From the NCBI GenBank assembly GCA_028696435.1, contig JAQVHC010000007.1:1-24926 (forward strand): a DNA stretch of 24,926 nucleotides, read 5' to 3'. Made by a program: the position numbers and the translations under genes. Below are positions 14,014 to 21,774 of this stretch, piece after piece. This DNA comes from Actinomycetota bacterium (GTDB lineage Bacteria; Actinomycetota; Humimicrobiia; Humimicrobiales; Humimicrobiaceae). The notes below the pieces were generated by a model. It saw only the letters and a program-made list of their open reading frames with translations, was not told the DNA's origin and made no database searches. Numbering within the stretch: the first letter of the stretch is position 1; each line of letters starts with the position of its first letter.

Positions 14014-14949
14014 TTGCTAAAAATGCATAAGCCGGGTGTTAGCGTCCAGCATAAAGACGATTTTTCTGGTGAATTTATTATAGAGCCATTAGAAAGAGGT
14101 TTTGGCCATACTCTTGGTAATTCAATAAGAAGAGTATTGCTTTCATCTATAGAAGGTGTCGGGATTACAAGAGTTAGAATTGATGAAATCATGCACGAAT
14201 TTTCAACTCTTGATGGAATGAAGGAAGATATACTGGAATTTATCACAAATCTAAAGGGAGTTGTTTTTAGAATGGAAAGTGATGAACCGGTAATTTTAAA
14301 ACTTGAGAAAAAAGGACCGGCAACTGTAAAAGCTTCAGATATAAGCCTTACTTCCGATGTTGAAATAATTAATCCTGATGAATATATCTGTACCCTTACA
14401 AAGAAGGGTAAATTAAATGCAGAAATAAGAGTCGAGAAGGGTAAAGGTTATAGAACAGCCGAAGAAAATGCAGTTGAAGGAGAACCTATAGGGGTGATAC
14501 CTATTGATACAATTTTTTCACCAGTAAAGCTGGTTCAGTTTAAAGTGGAAGATACCAGAGTTGGTCAGATGACTAACTTTGATAGGCTTTCTATTGATAT
14601 TAAAACTAATGGTAGCGTCAAACCGGAGGATGCTTTAAGTCAGGCATCCAAAATTATTAATGATTATATGTCACTTCTTATAGATCTTTCTGAAAGGGCA
14701 AATAAGGACGAGCCTATATTTGAAGAGGTTGAGGAGGAAGATAAGAGTAAGGAGTATCCTTCAATTGAAGAACTGGAACTTTCTGTGAGGGCATATAATT
14801 GTCTTAAAAGAGAAGGAATTAATACGGTAGATAAGTTGATGGAATATAGCGAAGATGAGCTTATGGACATAAGGAATTTTGGCCAGAAATCTTTTCAGGA
14901 AGTAAAAGATAAAATGAAGGAACTTGGACTATCTTTTAAACAAAAATAA
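14014..14949 (+). CDS. rpoA: DNA-directed RNA polymerase subunit alpha
   Basis: With the TTG start at 14014 the product has 311 residues. The N-terminal assembly domain includes EPLERGFGHTLGNSIRRVLL (GHTLGNSIRRVLLSS near residues 31-45) and the C-terminal domain, from about residue 253, has ELSVRAYNCLKREGI and DIRNFGQKSFQEVK. Alpha dimerises to nucleate RNA polymerase, and its CTD contacts promoters and activators. An earlier in-frame TTG (13984) precedes the SD, while AGGAGG (13998-14003) is ten bases before 14014; ATG 14023 would be 19 bases away. Position between rpsD and rplQ is standard. Confidence 0.97.
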   Translation: MLKMHKPGVSVQHKDDFSGEFIIEPLERGFGHTLGNSIRRVLLSSIEGVGITRVRIDEIMHEFSTLDGMKEDILEFITNLKGVVFRMESDEPVILKLEKKGPATVKASDISLTSDVEIINPDEYICTLTKKGKLNAEIRVEKGKGYRTAEENAVEGEPIGVIPIDTIFSPVKLVQFKVEDTRVGQMTNFDRLSIDIKTNGSVKPEDALSQASKIINDYMSLLIDLSERANKDEPIFEEVEEEDKSKEYPSIEELELSVRAYNCLKREGINTVDKLMEYSEDELMDIRNFGQKSFQEVKDKMKELGLSFKQK

Positions 14950-14969
14950 CGGACAGGGGAGATAGGGTT

Positions 14970-15326
14970 ATGGTAGTACCTAAAAAAGGCAGAAGACTGG
15001 GTGGGAATAGCAGCCACCAGAAAGCGATTATGAGAAATTTAACTATTTCGTTGTTTGATAATGGCGAGATTGTAACTACACAGGCAAAAGCCAGACATTT
15101 AAAGAGTTTTGTTGATAAATTAATAACAATATCCAAGAAAGATAATCTTGCTGCCAGAAGGAGATGTATAGAGTTGCTTGGCAATACCGAGGCTGTGCAA
15201 AAATTATTTAATGAAATATCTCCCGCTATGTATGATAGGTCCAGTGGGTTTACGAGGATTGTTAAATATAAGAACAGAGCTGGAGACGGTGCTCCACTTG
15301 TAATAGTGCAATTACTTAAAAAGTAA
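14970..15326 (+). CDS. rplQ: 50S ribosomal protein L17
   Basis: The 118-residue product shows the L17 pattern: RRLGGNSSHQKAIMRNLTISLF (LGGNSSHQKAIMRNL), TTQAKARHLKSFVDKLIT and the end GFTRIVKYKNRAGDGAPLVIVQL (TRIVKYKNRAGDGAP). L17 lies near the exit tunnel. The ATG follows GGGGAG. It closes the alpha cluster; truA follows after 45 bases without the ECF-transporter ATPase genes found here in many Bacillota. Confidence 0.98.
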   Translation: MVVPKKGRRLGGNSSHQKAIMRNLTISLFDNGEIVTTQAKARHLKSFVDKLITISKKDNLAARRRCIELLGNTEAVQKLFNEISPAMYDRSSGFTRIVKYKNRAGDGAPLVIVQLLKK

Positions 15327-15371
15327 ACCGGGTTCTGTTATTTTGAAAAGCATAAATTTACACTGCATGAT

Positions 15372-16115
15372 ATGATAAATAATTATATGGCAGTTGTAGA
15401 ATATGATGGCACTGGTTATAGTGGGTTTCAGATACAGCCCGGTAATGTCAATACTATACAGGGCCGTCTGACAGAAGTTTTCTCAAAAATATTAAATGAA
15501 AAAATTGATTTTAAATATGCAGGAAGAACTGATGCAGGAGTTCATGCCAGGCATCAGGTAGTAAATTTTTACACTAATGCGGAACTGGATATTTATAGAA
15601 TAAAGTGGTCTGTTAATAGTCTGCTTCCTGATGATATAGTTGTTAAGGAAATGAAGAAAGTTGGTCCTTTATTTGATGCAAGAAAGGATGCGATTTTAAG
15701 GGAATACAGTTATTATGTAGTTAATAAAGAATATCAGAGTGTTTTTTTGAAAAAATACAGTATTCTTGTAAATAAGAAACTAAACATAAAACTAATTGAA
15801 AAGGCTGCAAAAATGTTTGTTGGCCAGAAGGACTTCGGGTCCTTTTGTAATCCTGAATGTCTTAAAGACAATACAATAAGGAAAGTGTTTAGATTTACAG
15901 TTAGAAAAACGGAAGACGATTTAATTATTTTTAAAATAGCTGCAAATTCTTTTTTATATAATATGGTTAGAATACTGGTAGGGACACTACTCGAGGTGGG
16001 CAGTGGACAGAGAGATCTAGCAAGTATAGAAGTAGCATTAAATGAAAGAAACAGAAACCTTGCCGGCGCCATAGTACCGGCGAAGGGTCTATTTCTTACA
16101 GGAGTTGAATATTAA
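15372..16115 (+). CDS. truA: tRNA pseudouridine(38-40) synthase TruA
   Basis: The 247-residue product makes pseudouridine at positions 38-40 of the tRNA anticodon arm. VVEYDGTGYSGFQIQ opens the protein, and the catalytic aspartate is D54 in YAGRTDAGVHAR. The late motif SFLYNMVRILVGTLLEVG and the ending KGLFLTGVEY match the family. No good SD precedes ATG 15372 or the alternative ATG 15387 (MAVVEYDG), so the exact start is uncertain by five residues. The truA-rplM-rpsI order is typical of Bacillota-like genomes. Confidence 0.97.
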   Translation: MINNYMAVVEYDGTGYSGFQIQPGNVNTIQGRLTEVFSKILNEKIDFKYAGRTDAGVHARHQVVNFYTNAELDIYRIKWSVNSLLPDDIVVKEMKKVGPLFDARKDAILREYSYYVVNKEYQSVFLKKYSILVNKKLNIKLIEKAAKMFVGQKDFGSFCNPECLKDNTIRKVFRFTVRKTEDDLIIFKIAANSFLYNMVRILVGTLLEVGSGQRDLASIEVALNERNRNLAGAIVPAKGLFLTGVEY

Positions 16116-16130
16116 GTAGCAGGAGGAGTT

Positions 16131-16574
16131 ATGGTAAATGTAGGACTTAAAACATACAATTTAAAGAAAGAAGAAATTGAAAGAAAATGGTATCTGATTG
16201 ATGCAAAGGATAAAAATCTTGGAAGACTCTGTACAGAAGTTGCAAAGATATTAAGAGGTAAAAATAAACCTTCTTTTACACCGCATCTTGACTGTGGAGA
16301 TTATGTAGTTATTATAAATGCTGACAAAATAAAAGTTACAGGTAATAAATTAAAAGATAAAAAATATTACAGACATTCCGGGTATGTAGGTAATCTGAAG
16401 GTTACAAACCTCGAAAAAATGCTGGAAAAATCACCGGAGTTTGTTATAAGAAATGCGGTAAAGGGAATGCTGCCACGTAATACCCTTGGCAGAAAAATGT
16501 TAAAAAAATTAAAAATATATAGAGGCGAAGAAAATAAACACAGTGCTCAGAAACCTCAAAAAATAGATTTGTAA
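16131..16574 (+). CDS. rplM: 50S ribosomal protein L13
   Basis: The 147-residue product has WYLIDAKDKNLGRLCTEVAKILRGK (LIDAKDKNLGRL), KPSFTPHLDCGDYVVIINADKI (GDYVVIINA) and AVKGMLPRNTLGRKMLKKLKIY (GMLPRNTLGR), all L13 features. L13 is an early 50S assembly protein and in E. coli represses its own rplM-rpsI operon. A strong AGGAGGAG precedes the ATG, 15 bases after truA. rpsI follows after 13 bases. Confidence 0.98.
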   Translation: MVNVGLKTYNLKKEEIERKWYLIDAKDKNLGRLCTEVAKILRGKNKPSFTPHLDCGDYVVIINADKIKVTGNKLKDKKYYRHSGYVGNLKVTNLEKMLEKSPEFVIRNAVKGMLPRNTLGRKMLKKLKIYRGEENKHSAQKPQKIDL

Positions 16575-16587
16575 AAGGAGAAATAAT

Positions 16588-16983
16588 TTGACAGATCAAG
16601 CAATTTATAATGCAACCGGTAAAAGGAAAGAATCAATAGCAAAAGTAAGGCTATTTCCCGGAGAAGGGAAAATTACAGTAAATTCAAGAGATTTTAAAGA
16701 ATACTTCAAAAGAGAATCTCTTATAACTATTATTTTAGAACCTTTTAAGGTTACAAATACAGAAAACGCTTATGATGTTATTGCAGATATTACAGGAGGC
16801 GGAATATCAGGACAGGCAGGAGCACTGCGTCATGGTATTTCAAAAGCGCTTCTGGAAGTAAATCAGGAATACAGGCCCATACTTAAAAGAGAAGGTTTCT
16901 TAACACGTGATTCAAGAATTAAGGAGAGGAAAAAGTATGGCCTCAAAAAAGCCAGGAAAAGACCCCAGTTCTCCAAGAGATAA
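16588..16983 (+). CDS. rpsI: 30S ribosomal protein S9
   Basis: The 131-residue product contains ATGKRKESIAKVRLFPGEGK (GKRKESIAKVRL), GGGISGQAGALRHGISKALL and the basic tail KKYGLKKARKRPQFSKR, whose final residues contact P-site tRNA. The start is TTG at 16588 after AAGGAG, confirmed by the family N-terminus. The last 47 bases overlap, in another frame, the most likely start of the downstream racemase gene. S9 itself is complete and normal. Confidence 0.98.
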   Translation: MTDQAIYNATGKRKESIAKVRLFPGEGKITVNSRDFKEYFKRESLITIILEPFKVTNTENAYDVIADITGGGISGQAGALRHGISKALLEVNQEYRPILKREGFLTRDSRIKERKKYGLKKARKRPQFSKR

Positions 16984-18067
16984 TTTTATTTCTTTAATGA
17001 ATTACCCCTGTCTAAAAATTTATCCGGACAAAATATACCACAATAGCAGGATTGTAAAGTCACGATGTACGGAAATAGGCATATCAGTTGTGGGTGTTAC
17101 AAAATGTATGCTTGGAGACACAAGAATAGCTGATGTTATGAAAAGTTCCGGAATTAACATACTTGGTGATAGCCGGCTGGAAAACCTTGAAAGGTTAAGG
17201 AATTTTTATGGCAAAGAGCAAGAACTTATGATGCTGCGAAGTCCCATGCTAGATGAAGTTGAAAGAATAGTTGAGATATGTGATATAAGTTTAAATACCC
17301 AGTTGAAAACTGTAAAGCTAATAGAGAAAATCTGTATAAAAAAAAATATAAGGCACAGGATAATAGTTATGGTTGAAACTGATGATAAGAGAGAAGGCCT
17401 TAATCCTGAAGAAGTTGTTAATTTTTGTGAATGGGTAGTACAAAATTGTAAGGCTACTGAACTATATGGTCTGGGGACAAATGCAGGGTGCATTATTAAA
17501 AATAACGGGCCTGATCCTGAGAGTCTAAAAATTCTTATTGAACTAAGCAGGAAGATTGCCCTGGCTACCGGGATAAACATACCTATTATATCAGGTGGTA
17601 ATTCGAGCATCTGGAATTTAATTGAAAAAAATATGGTCCCCGGGGGGGTCAATCAGGTAAGGATAGGAGAAGCCATTCTTCTGGGGCATGATACAGTGGA
17701 TTATAAACCAATAAAAGGAGCTTTTACAGATACCTTCATTCTGGAAGCGCAGGTAATCGAAGTAAAGAAAAGAAATGATGTGGTATATAAAATAATTCTG
17801 GCTCTTGGCCTGCAGGATGTAAGAAGTGAAAATATTTACCCCTGTAATCCTGATCTGTATATTATAAGTCAGAGCAGTGACCATACAGTGATGGGTTTAA
17901 AGAAAACCGGGCCAAAAAAAGCCGGATCATGCGCCGGAAAAAACGACTCATCAAAATTAGAACCCGGTAGTGTAATTTCTTTTAAACTTGATTATTTTGG
18001 TGTATTATCCTGTATGACCTCTCCTTTTGTTAAAAAAAAGTATATAGAAGGATATAAATCCTGTTAA
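16937..18067 (+). CDS. PLP-dependent amino-acid racemase of the ornithine/alanine racemase (Orr) family
   Basis: A fold-type-III PLP barrel. The presumed PLP lysine is K56 in VGVTKCMLGD; later family blocks are GDSRLENL, YGLGTNAGCI, IISGGNSS and QVRIGEAILLG, as in clostridial ornithine racemase. Orr-type enzymes interconvert L- and D-forms of ornithine, lysine or alanine; the substrate here cannot be read from sequence. ATG 16937 (376 residues) has AAGGAGAGG upstream but overlaps rpsI by 47 bases; ATG 16997 (356 residues, closer to family length) has no SD. The SD-like bases also encode Lys-Glu-Arg of S9, so the start is open. A C-terminal insertion near SCAGKNDSS is hydrophilic. It precedes two cell-wall genes. 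Confidence 0.85.
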   Translation: MASKKPGKDPSSPRDNFISLMNYPCLKIYPDKIYHNSRIVKSRCTEIGISVVGVTKCMLGDTRIADVMKSSGINILGDSRLENLERLRNFYGKEQELMMLRSPMLDEVERIVEICDISLNTQLKTVKLIEKICIKKNIRHRIIVMVETDDKREGLNPEEVVNFCEWVVQNCKATELYGLGTNAGCIIKNNGPDPESLKILIELSRKIALATGINIPIISGGNSSIWNLIEKNMVPGGVNQVRIGEAILLGHDTVDYKPIKGAFTDTFILEAQVIEVKKRNDVVYKIILALGLQDVRSENIYPCNPDLYIISQSSDHTVMGLKKTGPKKAGSCAGKNDSSKLEPGSVISFKLDYFGVLSCMTSPFVKKKYIEGYKSC

Positions 18068-18097
18068 GAAATAGAAGCTTTTATAAGGAGTATTTAT

Positions 18098-18910
18098 ATG
18101 TTACAACCAGAAGATTTTTTTAATCTTTCTGAAACCCGATTTAAAGACCTTTTTGATAATATTGAATATGTATGGGATGCACTTAAAGGTATCAGAAATT
18201 ATATAGATAAACATATTGAACCAAATGTATCCGGCTTAAGAAAAAGTGGTGTGTTTATTAATAAAACCATGGTCTTACATAATGGTGATATTATTGAATC
18301 CGGTTTTGATATCAGTGTATCAGGCAGGAAAACTGTAGTAAAAAAAGATGGCGCAATCCTTGAGAGCGCAAGTATAATATATGCGGGAGCAGTTCTGATG
18401 GATGATAATATACAAATCGGTAAAGGAACAGTTATAGAGTCCGGAGTACTGATAAAAGGTCCGGCTATTATTGGAGATAACACAGAACTGCGCCAGGGGG
18501 CTTATTTGAGAGGCGATACACTGGTAGGAGATAATTGTGTAGTTGGACACACGACTGAATTAAAATCCTGTATTATGCTTGGTGGAAGTAAGGCAGGACA
18601 TTTTGCGTATATTGGCGATAGTATCCTTGGCAGAGTAAATCTTGGTGCTGGTACAAAGCTGGCAAATTTAAAGATGGTGGGATCCAGTATCATAATTAAT
18701 GTCAGCGGAAAAAAGTACGAGACGGGTTTAAAGAAATTTGGAGCAATACTGGGGGATGGTGTTGAAACAGGCTGTAATAGTGTTACGAGTCCAGGGACGC
18801 TTCTTGGTAGAGATGTTCTTTTATATCCCAATACAACTGCAAGGGGATATTACCCTCCAGGAATTATAATAAAATTAAAGCAATCACAAGAACTGGAAAA
18901 GAGAATATAA
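18098..18910 (+). CDS. Stand-alone GlmU-type acetyltransferase (left-handed beta-helix)
   Basis: The 270-residue product has a helical N-terminal segment (about residues 1-45) and then hexapeptide repeats such as IGKGTVIESGVLIKGPAIIG. The region 131-215 aligns by eye with the acetyltransferase half of GlmU: R132, K156, H168 in GSKAGHFAYIGD, Y171, N181 in VNLGAGT and N190. H168 corresponds to the catalytic histidine. It should acetylate glucosamine-1-phosphate, giving GlcNAc-1-phosphate. The uridylyltransferase domain of normal bifunctional GlmU is absent. AAGGAG precedes the ATG. The neighbouring glmM makes the expected substrate, which strengthens the call; another sugar acyltransferase role remains possible. 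Confidence 0.82.
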   Translation: MLQPEDFFNLSETRFKDLFDNIEYVWDALKGIRNYIDKHIEPNVSGLRKSGVFINKTMVLHNGDIIESGFDISVSGRKTVVKKDGAILESASIIYAGAVLMDDNIQIGKGTVIESGVLIKGPAIIGDNTELRQGAYLRGDTLVGDNCVVGHTTELKSCIMLGGSKAGHFAYIGDSILGRVNLGAGTKLANLKMVGSSIIINVSGKKYETGLKKFGAILGDGVETGCNSVTSPGTLLGRDVLLYPNTTARGYYPPGIIIKLKQSQELEKRI

Positions 18911-18984
18911 ATATTCGTAAGAAAATAAGACCAATAGACGGAAGACTTTCTAACAGGATATAAAGGTCAGGAGGAGGTAAAGAT

Positions 18985-20334
18985 ATGGGTAAACTATTCG
19001 GGACTGATGGGATAAGAGGAATTGCAAATGAATATCCGATTACTCCGGATATGGTTATGCAGATAGGGCAGGCAACTGCGCATATATTAAAAAGAAGAAA
19101 GCATTGTTCAAGAATTGTAATTGGAAAAGATACGAGGCTTTCTGGTTATATGATAGAAAATTCTCTTGTAGCAGGGATATGTTCAATGGGAACAGATGTA
19201 ATACTTGTTGGTCCAATGCCAACACCGGGTATTGCTTTTTTAACCACCAATCTTGATGCAGATGCGGGTATAGTAATTTCTGCATCACATAATCCATATC
19301 AGGATAATGGAATTAAGATATTTTCAAAAAATGGTTATAAACTATCAGATGATGAAGAAGCACAGATTGAAGAGCTCGTGCTTTCACGAAAACTTCCTAC
19401 TCTTCTTGCAAATTCTGAAAATCTGGGGAAAGTAACCCGGGAGGAAGATGCAAGTGGAAGATATATTGTATTTCTTAAAAATTCATTTCCCAAAAATCTT
19501 AATCTTGAAGGAATGAAAATTGTTCTTGATTGTGCAAATGGTGCTACTTATAAAGTTGCCCCTACGCTCTTTAAAGAAATGAGAGCTGAAGTCATTGAGT
19601 TAAATGTAAACCCGGATGGCCGCAACATTAACCTTAATTGTGGGTCGCTTTATCCGGAAACACTTGCGAAAGTAGTGGTTGAGACTGGATCGGATATAGG
19701 GCTGGCTTTTGATGGTGATGGAGATAGATTAATAGCTGTTGATGAGAAAGGTAATATAATAAATGGTGACATGATAATAGCAATATGTGCAAAAAGATTA
19801 AAAGATGAAAATATGTTAAAAAATGATACAGTAGTCACGACAGTTATGAGTAACCTTGGACTATCGATTGCGCTTAAAGAAATGGGAATAAAGAATGTAG
19901 TAGCAAAAGTTGGTGACAGGTATGTACTCGAAGAAATGATAAAACATGATTGCATACTGGGTGGAGAGAACTCGGGACATGTAATATTTAGGGAATACCA
20001 TACAACCGGGGACGGAATATTAACTGCATTGCAGCTACTTTCGGTTATGAAAAAAGAAAATAAGTCTCTTTTTGAGCTTTCAAAAATTATGAAAACTTTT
20101 CCTCAGGTATTGATAAATGTAGAAGTTAAAAGAAAAACTCCGCTTGGAGAAATACCCGAGTTAAGAAGTGTAATATCTGAAGTTGAAAAAGAACTTGGTG
20201 ATAAAGGAAGAGTACTTGTAAGATACTCAGGCACTCAATCAATATGCAGGGTGATGCTTGAAGGTTCTGATAATAGTGGAGTTGAAAGACTTGCCGGTAA
20301 AATAGCCAGGGTCATTGAAGAGAAGTTAAATTAG
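18985..20334 (+). CDS. glmM: Phosphoglucosamine mutase
   Basis: The 449-residue product converts GlcN-6-P to GlcN-1-P in the route to UDP-GlcNAc. It starts GKLFGTDGIRGIAN. The phosphoserine is S101 in ISASHNP, the metal loop is D243-D245-D247 in FDGDGDR, and the sugar-specificity loop is GGENSGH near 326-332. The C-terminal phosphate-binding loop reads RYSGTQSICR (413-422), where GlmM usually has RPSGTEP followed by (I/L)R. A strong AGGAGGAGG precedes the ATG. It follows the GlmU-like gene by 74 bases and converges with nagB; no clear terminator is visible in the 54-base gap. Confidence 0.95.
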   Translation: MGKLFGTDGIRGIANEYPITPDMVMQIGQATAHILKRRKHCSRIVIGKDTRLSGYMIENSLVAGICSMGTDVILVGPMPTPGIAFLTTNLDADAGIVISASHNPYQDNGIKIFSKNGYKLSDDEEAQIEELVLSRKLPTLLANSENLGKVTREEDASGRYIVFLKNSFPKNLNLEGMKIVLDCANGATYKVAPTLFKEMRAEVIELNVNPDGRNINLNCGSLYPETLAKVVVETGSDIGLAFDGDGDRLIAVDEKGNIINGDMIIAICAKRLKDENMLKNDTVVTTVMSNLGLSIALKEMGIKNVVAKVGDRYVLEEMIKHDCILGGENSGHVIFREYHTTGDGILTALQLLSVMKKENKSLFELSKIMKTFPQVLINVEVKRKTPLGEIPELRSVISEVEKELGDKGRVLVRYSGTQSICRVMLEGSDNSGVERLAGKIARVIEEKLN

Positions 20335-20388
20335 AAACTTTAAATGAAAATTTTAGAAAGAATTTTATAAACTGTCATTTTCCTTTCG

Positions 20389-21150
20389 TCAACTTAATTC
20401 AGAAGCTGCTTCTTTATCAAGTACAACTGTTACCTTCCCGTTAAAAATTTGAAGTGCTGATGCTGCAATCCTGGTTGTGACAGGACCCTGAAGAGCCTTT
20501 GCAACGACTTTTGCCTTTTTCTTTCCACTGGCAATCATAAGTAATTGTTTTGCTTCAAGAATGGTCCCCATTCCCATTGTAATAGCAAAATGCGGCATGT
20601 CTTCTTTTTTTATATTTGCTTTCCTGTAAAAACTTTCGTAATTATCATCCACGGTCTGCTCTGTAAGGGGTACAACTCTTGTTCTGGAGGAAAATGATGA
20701 CCCCGGTTCATTAAAAGCCAGATGTCCATCCCGGCCTATTCCAAGAAGCTGCAAGTCTATTCCTCCTGCTTTCTTTATCATATCCTCATACCACTGACAA
20801 AATTTTTCAGGCTCTTTTGTAAGACCATCTGGTATATAGATATTTTCTTTTTTAATATTTACATGTTTAAGAAGTTCTTCATATATAAATCTTGCATAAC
20901 TCTGGTCCATTTCATAAGGTTTACTAAGATCGATTCCGATGCCAAAATACTCATCAAGGTTGAAAGTTTTTACCTGTGAAAAGTCCAGGCCCTCTCTATG
21001 CATCTTTATAAGTTCTCTGTAAGTTCCAATAGGAGTGCTCCCGGTTGCAAGTCCAAGAACACAGGAGGGTTTTGATTTTATAAAGTTTGCTATAATATCT
21101 GCAGCGCATTTGCTCATCTCTTCGTAACTTTCTTTTACTATGATGTCCAT
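20389..21150 (-). CDS. nagB: Glucosamine-6-phosphate deaminase
   Basis: The 253-residue product interconverts GlcN-6-P and fructose-6-P + NH3. GLATGSTP (33-40) binds phosphate, D66 in FNLDEYFG matches the catalytic base region, and D141, H143 and E148 lie in GRDGHLAFNEP at the same numbers as in E. coli NagB. The length fits the shorter Bacillota-type enzyme. The minus-strand ATG follows AAGGAA. It is the only complete minus-strand gene, convergent with glmM and divergent from acpS. NagB normally catabolises GlcN-6-P, but the reaction is reversible and the neighbourhood is biosynthetic. Confidence 0.96.
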   Translation of the reverse strand: MDIIVKESYEEMSKCAADIIANFIKSKPSCVLGLATGSTPIGTYRELIKMHREGLDFSQVKTFNLDEYFGIGIDLSKPYEMDQSYARFIYEELLKHVNIKKENIYIPDGLTKEPEKFCQWYEDMIKKAGGIDLQLLGIGRDGHLAFNEPGSSFSSRTRVVPLTEQTVDDNYESFYRKANIKKEDMPHFAITMGMGTILEAKQLLMIASGKKKAKVVAKALQGPVTTRIAASALQIFNGKVTVVLDKEAASELS

Positions 21151-21210
21151 AAGTTAGTTCCTTTTTATAGTTATTAAAAAATATTTCTAATAAATATTAC
21201 TATTTTTTTA

Positions 21211-21225
21211 TTCTATGTAATAGAA
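21211..21225. promoter_or_regulatory. Operator-like palindrome between nagB and acpS
   Basis: TTCTAT (21211-21216) and ATAGAA (21220-21225) are perfect inverted repeats separated by GTA. They lie 60 bases upstream of the nagB start in a divergent intergenic region. The pattern does not resemble the NagR/DasR operator consensus that I recall. AT-rich background makes chance possible. Confidence 0.3.
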
Positions 21226-21266
21226 CTTTTTTAAAAATTTTTGCTTTCTTTTTTTTAGGAGATTTC

Positions 21267-21275
21267 TGTTATAAT
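21267..21275 (+). promoter_or_regulatory. Extended -10 promoter for acpS
   Basis: TGTTATAAT at 21267-21275 is a perfect TATAAT preceded by TGn, the extended -10 form that can work with a poor -35 box; no good -35 is seen at 16-18 bases. Transcription would begin near 21282, leaving an AU-rich leader of about 85 bases before acpS. Confidence 0.55.
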
Positions 21276-21302
21276 ATTCTCATACTGTATTTTATATAAT
21301 TA

Positions 21303-21324
21303 TACATATATATATTTATATGTA
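21303..21324 (+). other. AT-only stem-loop in the acpS leader
   Basis: TACATATA (21303-21310) and TATATGTA (21317-21324) are perfect reverse complements around a six-base loop. It falls between the predicted transcription start and the AGGA ribosome binding site (21354-21357). Being almost purely A and T, it could be a chance product of base composition. Confidence 0.35.
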
Positions 21325-21366
21325 ATTTTTCAATATCAAATTTATGATTGAGCAGGATAAAAATTT

Positions 21367-21747
21367 ATGGAGATATATGGTATAGGTACTGATATAATTG
21401 AGGTTGAAAGGATAAAGTCTACTATCAAAAAAAATTCAGTTTTTTTAAAAAGAGTTTATACAGAAAATGAAATAAATTACTGCGAAAGAAAAAAGAAAAA
21501 TAAATATCAGAGCCTGGCAGCGCGCTTTGCCGCAAAGGAAGCAGTTGCGAAATCATTGACAGAAGGCATCGGTAAAAATGTTTCATTAAAAGAAATAGAA
21601 CTCTTGAATATGGATAACGGAGCTCCTTTTATAAAGCTGCATGGGAAGGCACTTGAATTCAGTAAAAATCTTAAAATTAAGGATATAAAAATATCAGTAT
21701 CGGCAACGGAAAAATTTGCTATAGCCTGCGCTGTTGCTATCATATAA
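21367..21747 (+). CDS. acpS: Holo-[acyl-carrier-protein] synthase
   Basis: The 126-residue product transfers 4'-phosphopantetheine from CoA to acyl carrier protein. The metal-binding motif GIGTDIIEVERI (D9) and RFAAKEAVAKSL (E58) are both present, and the end ISVSATEKFAIACAVA matches the family's last strand, although the usual SH(T/D) there reads SAT. AGGA lies nine bases before the ATG. It is preceded by a good promoter and followed by nnr and alr, a common gene trio in Bacillota and relatives. The 131 bases to nnr contain short TGTAATAT repeats. Confidence 0.95.
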   Translation: MEIYGIGTDIIEVERIKSTIKKNSVFLKRVYTENEINYCERKKKNKYQSLAARFAAKEAVAKSLTEGIGKNVSLKEIELLNMDNGAPFIKLHGKALEFSKNLKIKDIKISVSATEKFAIACAVAII

Positions 21748-21774
21748 TTTATAAATAAGTAAGAGTTTAGAACT

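Noticed and set aside
17206..17652. 148-codon minus-strand frame opposite the racemase
   Set aside because: Ser/Ile/Phe-rich antisense shadow of a well-supported coding gene.
18935..18964. TAGACG-N18-TATAAA as a promoter for glmM
   Set aside because: Predicted transcription would begin within the glmM SD sequence, leaving no usable ribosome binding site.
20335..20388. Bidirectional terminator between convergent glmM and nagB
   Set aside because: Only GAAAG/CTTTC with a 22-base loop and no proper T-run was found; not convincing.
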